From contig OZ231126.1 of assembly GCA_965153355.1 (NCBI GenBank), positions 5,332,001 through 5,396,000 on the forward strand: DNA of 64,000 bases, read 5' to 3'. A program made the position numbers and the translations under genes. Each line of letters opens with the position of its first letter. The first letter of the stretch is position 1. Of the stretch, positions 46,801 to 56,300 are shown piece after piece. The notes under the pieces are model-generated. The model saw only the letters and a program-made list of their open reading frames with translations. It searched no databases and was not told the DNA's origin. Source of the stretch: Flaccisagitta enflata (lineage: Eukaryota > Chaetognatha > Sagittoidea > Aphragmophora).

Positions 46801-49800
46801 GTCCGTCCGTCCATCCGTCCGTCCGTCTGTCCGTCCGTCTATCCGTCCGTCCGTCCGTCCGTCCTTCCGTCCGTCACATTTCTGATTTCCAAGCAGTTTT
46901 TGCGGTAACTGCTCCTGCCCAACCGTCCGCGACTGGATTGCCGTGTATCCGGCCTTGTTTTTTACAGTGGCTGAAGTTCATTCTTGCCAAGACCTTTCCA
47001 ACTTTCACATTGTCATATGGTGGAGTAAGCTAGGTGCAACAGAAGTTGCGCGTGAACTGTTAATGAATACTGATCAATGCCTTCAGTCTTTGAAAGAAAA
47101 TGCCCTAAGAGGTGCAAGAAATAAACATCAAAAATAACGATCAATCATAAAACCATTGAAAAAAAATTTACTAATTTTAAAGATGGGATGACTATCAAAT
47201 TATTTAGGGTACATCGTCTCCGGCAAAAGTATATATCGCTGCACAAGAATAGAGGTGCAATGCTTGACAGTTTCCTCTCGCAGAAGTTCGAGTATCTAGC
47301 AGAATCGGCGCCAGTGATATGGCCAATGATTCCTGGCTCATGAGTAATAGACGCTTGGGTGTGTCAGTATGAAAAAGTATTTTTGATCAGGTCATCAATA
47401 AAATGGAGTATAAACAAAAAAATTGTAAGATTTTGGTGTTTTTTTTTTTCAAATTTCATGTAACTTTTTTTTTCTTAGCGCAAGAAAAGATTGTAAAAAA
47501 TATATATTAGGGCCAACGGTTTTTGCATCAAATCAATTGAACACCCCAGCCTGCAGCTTTTTTAAACAGACTATGTCTATACTGTTGAAAACTACTTATA
47601 TGACTTTTTTCTCCGTGAGTAAAGTGGTGGAGATAACATAATTTTGTTGTAAAAAGGTAATTTTGTCAAAATTAGGCCACTTAGCTTAGGAAATCAAACC
47701 TAAAATCCATGAGATTATAAAACTAGAGCTCAAGATCTCACCATTGGTGCAATCCTCATGTTTCTATCATTTTTCGTTTAGATTTGAGAGCATTTCAAAG
47801 ATAAAATGGTAACTGAAATTGGCTTCAATTTCAGTGGCAATTTTGACATTTTCCACAAATTTCAATATTAGCTTTGGATGGAATATCTGCATAAATTGCG
47901 ATCAAATTGAAGATTTTCCTGTTCTAGCTGACGGTCAAAACATTTTAATCAATATTCTCAAAATTTTAGAGACTTTAGAAGCAGGTGCAAAGTTTTTTTT
48001 AATTGTCATTTTTGATGAAAATAGGCCACTTCTAATTTATAAATACTTAAAATTGCATGAGCAAAATGAAGTACTGAGTTAATCCAGTGAAACTAGCCAG
48101 TGTCAGTATGTTTTTGCATTTAGATTTTATAGAACTTCAAATATCTAAGGGTATGTCAAAATAACAATTTTTGGGTATTTTAATCTTTGAAGTTCTATAA
48201 AATCTAAATGCAAAAACATATTGACACGCCAATTGCACCACTGGTTAGCTCCGGAGCAGTACTTCATTTTGCTCATGGATTTTAAGTCTTTTTATGAATT
48301 AGAAGTGGCCTAATTCTTCATCCAAAATTGACCAATTTGCAAAAAAATCGATTTTTTTTGCACCTGCTTCTACAGTCTCTAAAATTTTAGGGGGGGAATA
48401 TTGATCAAAATTTTTTTGACCATCAGCTAGAACAGGAAAAACTCTTCAATTTGATCACCAATTTTATGCAGATTGGTCCATCCAAATCCGCGAAATATTG
48501 AAATTTGTGAAAAATGTCAAAATTGCCACTGAAATTGAAGCCACAATTTTCCCTTCAAACCCTTTCGTCTTTGAAATGCTCTCAAATCTAAACGAAAAAT
48601 GATAGAAACATGCGGATTGCACCACTAGTGAGATCTTGAGCTCTAGTTTTAAAATCTCATGGATTTTAGGTTTGATTTTTAAGGCTAAGTGGCCCAATTT
48701 GGCGGCCAAAATGACCTAAATTTGACATTTTTACCACAACCACCATCAAGTTATGATCAAAATATCAAATCTGGCACCTCTAAATCATGGAGAAAAGTCA
48801 TATAGCGAGTAGTTTTCAACAATATAGACATAGTTTGTTTAAAAAAGCTGCAGGCTGGGGTGTTCAATTGATTTGATGCAAAAACCGTTGGCCCTAATAT
48901 ATATACTTCCAGCATCTGCACCTATTTTTTTTTGAAAAGATAAGATTTATTACTTGTACAGAAAAGATTTGTTATTGTCACTTTTTACAACTTTATTGAT
49001 AAATGAACTACTTTTACCTTTTTGCAACTAGAATCAACACCAAGATATTCATGCATGTAAATTTGATTAACTTCATGAGCAATGATAGTGAAAAAAATCA
49101 TCAATACAGTAAGATACAAATTAGTGGCTAAAAAGAGGTTTTAAAAAAATGAAATATGAATGAAATTTGACAAAATAAAAACGTTAACCATCTTTGAATT
49201 TAATACTTTATACTATCTGATACTGATGGTCTCATCAAAAAACCTTTTGCATATTGACACACCTGAAGGAGACGCGAACGTCTTACGGGAGCAAAACATT
49301 TTTTCCTATTTTACACATTTGGCGAGGCAAAATAAAAAATGATGTGAATTTACTTTTTAGTCGTGTGCTCTGTAATCACAATCTTCACTTTTCAGTCAGG
49401 TGGTCAGACAGTCAGTTACTGCCCCTGCCCATTGGCACATGATATTCTTTGCTGTTTATTCAGCCTTAATGCAAAGTTTGAATGCGCCCTTATAATGGAT
49501 TCAATTAAGTCTTGGTCTGTGTGTCTGTCTCTGTCTGTCTCTGCCTGTCTGCCTGTCTCTGTCTGTTTCTCTCTGTTTCTGTCTGTTTCTGCCTCTCTCT
49601 CTGTCTCGCTCTGTCTCACTCTGTGTCTCTTTCTCTCTCTCTTTGATGAAGCAAGTTATGTGTAGTATCAAAAGACGTTTTGAATTTGGCACAAAATGAG
49701 GCCATTACACACATATTTCCACTCTCTAGCAATCTGACTGGTGCCAGCGTGTCAGCCTGTATCAAAATTAGTCACCTGGCAAGGTTTTTCTGTGCGCGCG

Positions 49801-50118
49801 CACATATTAACGCATTTTAAAACTCGGTATAGCCCAATTTTTACAAGGAAAAAAAAGTGCCAGAAGATGACTGGCGGATTCCACTCACATTCAGCTACAT
49901 AGGGGCCAGGGGCCATGAAAATTATCCAAAGTTTCATTTATGGTTCTAATTATAAAAATACATGTAATTACGAGTCAATCCATATGCGCAAACGGATTTT
50001 TGACCATTTAAGCCGTTTTCGATTGAGTACCCTACCTGTTGAGATTAATTTCACAATGATTACCTAAGTAATATATACGAGGCTTTTTGTCTGCGAGCGA
50101 CACACACATGTACACACC

Positions 50119-50190
<72 letters not shown>

Positions 50191-50250
50191 ACACACACAC
50201 ACACACACACCGCACACACACCACACCGCACACACACACCACACAACACA

Positions 50251-50339
<89 letters not shown>

Positions 50340-53300
50340 GGTAAACGGTAAGCAATCTGTATCAATCAATATCAGTTGGAAAGAACGACAATGCTATCAA
50401 TATCAAAAGGATATATCACACGCAGAAGATCAGTCCATGTCCATCAGAAATCTTCCTCTTATACACAAACAAACAAACAAACAAACAAACAAACAAACAA
50501 ACACTAACTCACTTGTCCATCCTTTAGAACCGGAGTGAGTTTTTGCCACTCGCCATCTTGAAAAATTTCCACTCGACCGGCATCTTTTCCCAAACGCCAC
50601 CAGCGATTTCCTAATGGAACTAAGCGAACTCCCAATTCCACATCCGCGATTTGTGATTGCAGTGTTTTTCTGGAAGTATAGGAGGAGTGTGGCAATCAAC
50701 AAAGATGAAGGCGAAGTTGCAATGGGCAAAAAGAAAGAATAGGTTTTCATTCGTTTTGTAGGAGGGATAGGCATTTGAAAGCACACTTTTTAATCACAGG
50801 AAAAACGGCTTAAAATGTAGTATAAAGAGTAAGCTTACAAAGCCCGTCAGTATTATGATTACATTACATTACTGCGACGAACTTACCGCGATTCTTCGAT
50901 GGATTTCTGCAATTGCAACATTTGCAGTGTTTGATAGTACTTCGACGAGATGCGGGCAGCTAGCTCACCTGAGGTGGTGGGGAAAAAATATTGTCACCGA
51001 CTTGATCGCTACGCAGCGTAGCGCCATAACGCCTTTTTTTTTGCGCTCGGTTTCATGGATTGATCATTACACTTTTTTAGTCGTGGACTAGCGACTCTAT
51101 AAGAGGCTTTGTCCGTCCGTTGGTCGGTTGGTTGGTCCGTGGTGATCGAGTTGAAAAGTGGGAAAACACGCATTTCCACCCCTGCCCACCCGTCCGCGAC
51201 TGGTATTGGCCGTGTATCCGGCCTTGTTTTTTTTTAAGAGACCAGTTTATAAGAGACATGAGCCTGAGATTTGCCGAAATTTTAAGAAAACAAGTGACGC
51301 GGGGTCACAACATCGTTGCGGACGGGTGGGCAGGGGCATCCCACCCCACTTCTCACCAAAAGTTCCCCCCTCACATGCACATAAAGCATCTAAAACGCTC
51401 ATTTCCTCACTTTTCGACTCGTGTCCACAGACGGACGGACGGACGGACGGACGGACGGACGGACAAAGCCTCTTATAGAGTTGCGTGTCCGCAACTAAAA
51501 ATAAGAGAGTGCCCAGGCTGAGATTCAGCTTCGGCCATTTTTGAAAACAATTTTATTTAAGTTTCTTATCTAAAAAATGAATTTGATTCAAATTTTTCAG
51601 AAATATAGGTTGTTTATCTTTAAAAATAACTTCTTTTCTTAGTTTGCCTATGAAATCAGGTATTATATTAAAGAAAATATAACAATTATCAAGTTTAAGA
51701 TAAAACTGCTCTAAATAAGGTATTTTTAAACAATCTAAACATTTATGAACATTGAACAAATTAAGAACACTTAAAGAGAAATTCAGGCTGAAAACAGCCG
51801 AAAATTAAAGAACACCCAGGCCGAGTTCAAAAAAGCTGTCTCTAATATAAAAAAGTGTATTCATTACATTTACCGCCGCCGGCCTTATGCTTAAATGGCG
51901 AACATCATAAGTAACAAGTATTTCAATACACCGAGTGCGTTTGAGTCTTCATTATGTTCCCTACCATCTTTTGAATTCTGCGGCTTCGCTTCAACGTAGA
52001 TGCCCATCAGAACGAGGATCAAACCTATTAGGAATTTCATCTTCTATTAGAAAAAGAAGGAAAGGAATAGAACAAAAAACGAAGAAAAACGAAGAAAAAA
52101 GACTAAGAAAAACGAAGAAAAAAGACTAAGAAAAAAGTTTCCCGAATCTCGGTTTCGCAGCTAATCTGTGTAAGCTGTAGATGTAGTGACGAAGGGCTAT
52201 GTTTTAGTTTACAATGGGTGGAACGAGAAGCTAAAAAAATTCGCTTGGACGTAGTTCAAGGGCGTGTCATCGTCGTGTTAAAGAAAACTCAGTAAAAGGA
52301 CTCAATGTGAAGGTGTGTTTTAATGGTTGTAAGCGCGGTTACATTGGCCTGCTCAGTCGCTCGCTACTAGCATTCGCTAGAAATGATTTTACGCAGAATC
52401 GGGACCTTAAGTTACTGACTGACTAGTCGAGCCTTTCAGACATCGCTTTCAACCACATGTCAAGCGACTGAAATCATCCATTTGTATTTATATTACAATC
52501 CAATGGACCCGTTTCAAACGGTATTCCGCCTATAACAGATGCTGATTCTTTATTTCTTCTGCTTGTTTTCTTTTATTTCTTATATTAGCTTTAATAAGAT
52601 TCAAGTTTATAACAAATAACATTTGGTGGTCACTTCAAATCCGTTGGAGTGGCATTGAACTGTATTTTCTATTCACGTCTATTTATCTTTACTTGCATTC
52701 GTTTTACTGAATAGGGGATTGCCTGGCCGTGGACGCGGGCGGGAACGAGATCGGGGTGAAGAGGCGCCGCGCGGTCGAGGTCGAGGGCGAGACGACCGAG
52801 ACAGTCCTAGGACAGTCGGCAAATTAGACAGGAATACGCTAGACGATGGAGGAGGAGGAGGCGGAGGAGGAGAGACGCCTAACAGGTCGGTGACTGAGGT
52901 GTCGTCTTTTCTCTCTCTTGATTCAAAACTAGCGCTCTATCTCAGTAACACGTCCCTCCCTTTCCCACCCACCTCCCACTCCTTTTAAACCAACCATTTT
53001 ACATTGTGATTGTTCCTCATCTCTCATCTCTTTGATTTTATGCTTGCCCTTTTACAGAAGCTGTTCGTTTGGTCTTATCCGTCTGTCAATATATTCATGT
53101 GTATGCACATGTGGACGATGCTGTCCCCTGCGCAAATGAAATCTTCTGATATTTTCCGTTTCTTGTGCTTCCTTTCCTTTCAGAAACAGTCCGCTTCCTG
53201 AAACGACTTTTCGACTTGATGAAGTGGCCGAGTTTCCGACGCTTGACAATACCAAGCCCATTCCTCAGTCAACGCCGGCTGTTTCCAAATCAAAACCAGT

Positions 53301-56300
53301 CCGGTATGATGCATTGACGCTTCTTCTTTGACAAGTGTACCGTCACACGGGGCTAATCGGGACAGCAGGGCCTAATCGGGACACCAATCTAATTAATGGT
53401 TGTATATGGGATATTTCAAACCCGGTCAACTTTTTTTTTTTTTATTCATCACTTTCACCATATTCAGTTTATATATGGTGACTTATGGCGGTTTATATTG
53501 TTTAATAAGTTTTTTTAAAGGTTTTAAACTTAAAATATAAACAAGGTGGAAAAAAGCAAAAATCGACATAGCTAAAAGATTATTTCTTTAACTCAACACT
53601 GGATAAAGTGCTCAATGTGATCTTTTTGTATCTTCAACTTAAAGAAGTCAGTGACTCTGAGGACGATTCATGAGGGGTTTTCGAGAAAACTTGTTTGTTT
53701 ACAAACTTAATTTAGGTAAATAATCAATTTTTCTAAAAACACGGGGCTAATTGGGACACCAAATTAAGCTATACTAAGGGTCATAAAATCAATAAATATT
53801 CATGGGATGCCATTAATTAAGTCTAATTAGGGACATTCATGCCATAATTACAATAAAAGTCTGACCGGGTTAAGAGTTTTCGATTTTTTCATGTTAGATC
53901 TTGAAAAACCGGTAAAATATGGCTTGAGCGGGGCTAATCGGGACAACACAGTAAAGTAATTGCGTCCCGATTAGCCCCACTATGGGGCAAATAGGGACAG
54001 TGCACTTTCTTTTAAATCCTCACCAAACGAGTCAGTAATGGATTCGGGTTCTTGGCGTGCAATAAGCCTCTCAGCAGTGGTAATTAAGGGTGGAGGATGG
54101 TGGGATGTATCTTTGGAAATTTCAATGATACAGAGCAGAATTTCCAAAAAGTGTCCCGATTAGCCCCGTGTGACTATTTTACTATCTTAACTATGAAAAG
54201 TGGAACAATATCCCTCACTATACTCATACTGAAATAAGTGGAAGAGAGCTATTTCGTAACTGACCACGCCGGCGCCAAAAGTTTTGATTAGGAGCAAATC
54301 TTCCATAGACGTTTCTGTATAAATATTGACACGATCGTAGGTTAGACCTTGCCGGCTTTTGCTTACATGTTTACTGCGTGTTTTCTTTCTAAGCACATCT
54401 TCATGCGGTCACCAGTGGGGGGGGGACTTTTCAGCAGGGAGGTCATAGGTGTCATTAGCTTATGTGATTCTACAAACTGCCTCCATTTACTATTATAAAC
54501 CAAGTTTCATGACCTTCTGACAAGTCCCTGATAGCGGCGCCACCCCCCCCCCCCCCCATTTTTTAAGGGCCAAATGGTTTACAAAAAATTGCTCCCATTG
54601 AATCCTATGATGATTGAAGGGGGGGGGGGGTGGCGGCCCTATCAGGAATATGTCAGAAGGTCATGAAACTTGGTATATCTTTTTAGTCGCGTACTACGCG
54701 ACTCTAAACCCCGTTTTGTCGGTCCGTCAGTCTGTCACACTTTGTTTTTTTTTGGGTTTTTGCGGTTTTTGGCCTGGTTTTGCTCCTGCCCAAATGATCA
54801 AGTGACCTCAAATACGGCCCCTGCCCCCCCCCCCCGCACGCGACTGGGGTAGCCGTGTATCTGGCCTTGTTATTATAATAAATGGAGGTATTTTGTAGAA
54901 TTACATAGGTTTCTGAGACCTAAGACTTTGTTACCCCCACCCTGCGTTACAGCCCTTCTTCCCTCCTGTGTTCGTCCCCACTATGAGCCAGATCAGCGCA
55001 GCTAAAGAAAATTCCCATGTTTACCCAGCCTCTTACCACCCAGCAACCACCCCAAGAGGCTCAAACCGCCTTTTTATATCCCCCACCTGCCTATCTTTCT
55101 CCAATGCAGGGAGGAAGAAGAAACTTACATCGTGTTCTCTGAGAGCGTTGATCCTAAAACGATGAAGCCCAAAGAAGGATCAGCGGCAAAAGTCTCCTCT
55201 GGACTGAAAGCGTTTAGGACGGTTTGGACCAACGACAGCGCAATCGACAATGATCAGGTAAATGACAATGAACTAAGTCAAGCTGAGAGTCGCGTTCAGG
55301 AGGGTATGGACCAACGGCAGCGCAATCAACAATGATCAGGTAAATGACAATGAATTAAGTCGAGCTGAGAGTCGCGCTAAGGATGGTATGGACCAACGAC
55401 AGCGCAATTGACAGTGATCAGGTCAATGATGAACTAAATCGAGCAGAGAGTCACGTTCAGGACTGTTTAGACCAACGACAGCGCAATCGACAATGATCTG
55501 GTCAATGATGATGAGCTAAGTCAAGCTGAGAGTCGCGTTCAGGAAGGTTTAGACCAACGACAGCGCGATCGACAATGATCAGGTAAATGACAATGAACCA
55601 AGTCGAGCTGAGAGTCGCGTTCAGGATGGTATGGACCAACGACAGCGCAATCGACAATGATCAGGTCAATGATGAACTAAGTCGAGCAGAGAGTCACGTT
55701 CAGGACTGTTTAGACCAACGACAGCGCAATTGACAATGATCTGGTCAATGATGATGAACTAAGTCAAGCTGAGAGTCGCGTTCAGGAAGGTTTGGACTGG
55801 CAACAGTGCAATCGACAATGATCAGGTAAATGACAATGAACTAAGTCGAGCTGAGAGTCGCGTTCAGGATGGTATGGACCAACGACAGCGCAATCGACAA
55901 TGATCAGGTCAATGATGAACTAAGTCTAGCAGAGAGTCGCATTCAGGAAGGTTTAGACCAACGACAGCGCAATCGACAATGATCAGGTAAATGACAATGA
56001 ACTAAGTCGAGCTGAGAGTCGCGTTCAGGATGGTATGGACCAACGACAGCGCAATCGACAATGATCAGGTCAATGATGAACTAAGTCGAGCAGAGAGTCA
56101 CGTTCAGGACTGTTTAGACCAACGACAGCGCAATTGACAATGATCTGGTCAATGATGATGAACTAAGTCAATCTGAGAGTCGCGTTCAGGAAGGTTTGGA
56201 CCGGCAACAGTGCAATCGACAATGATCAGGTAAATGACAATGAACTAAGTCGAGCTGAGAGTCGCGTTCAGGATGGTATGGACCAACAACAGCGCAATCG

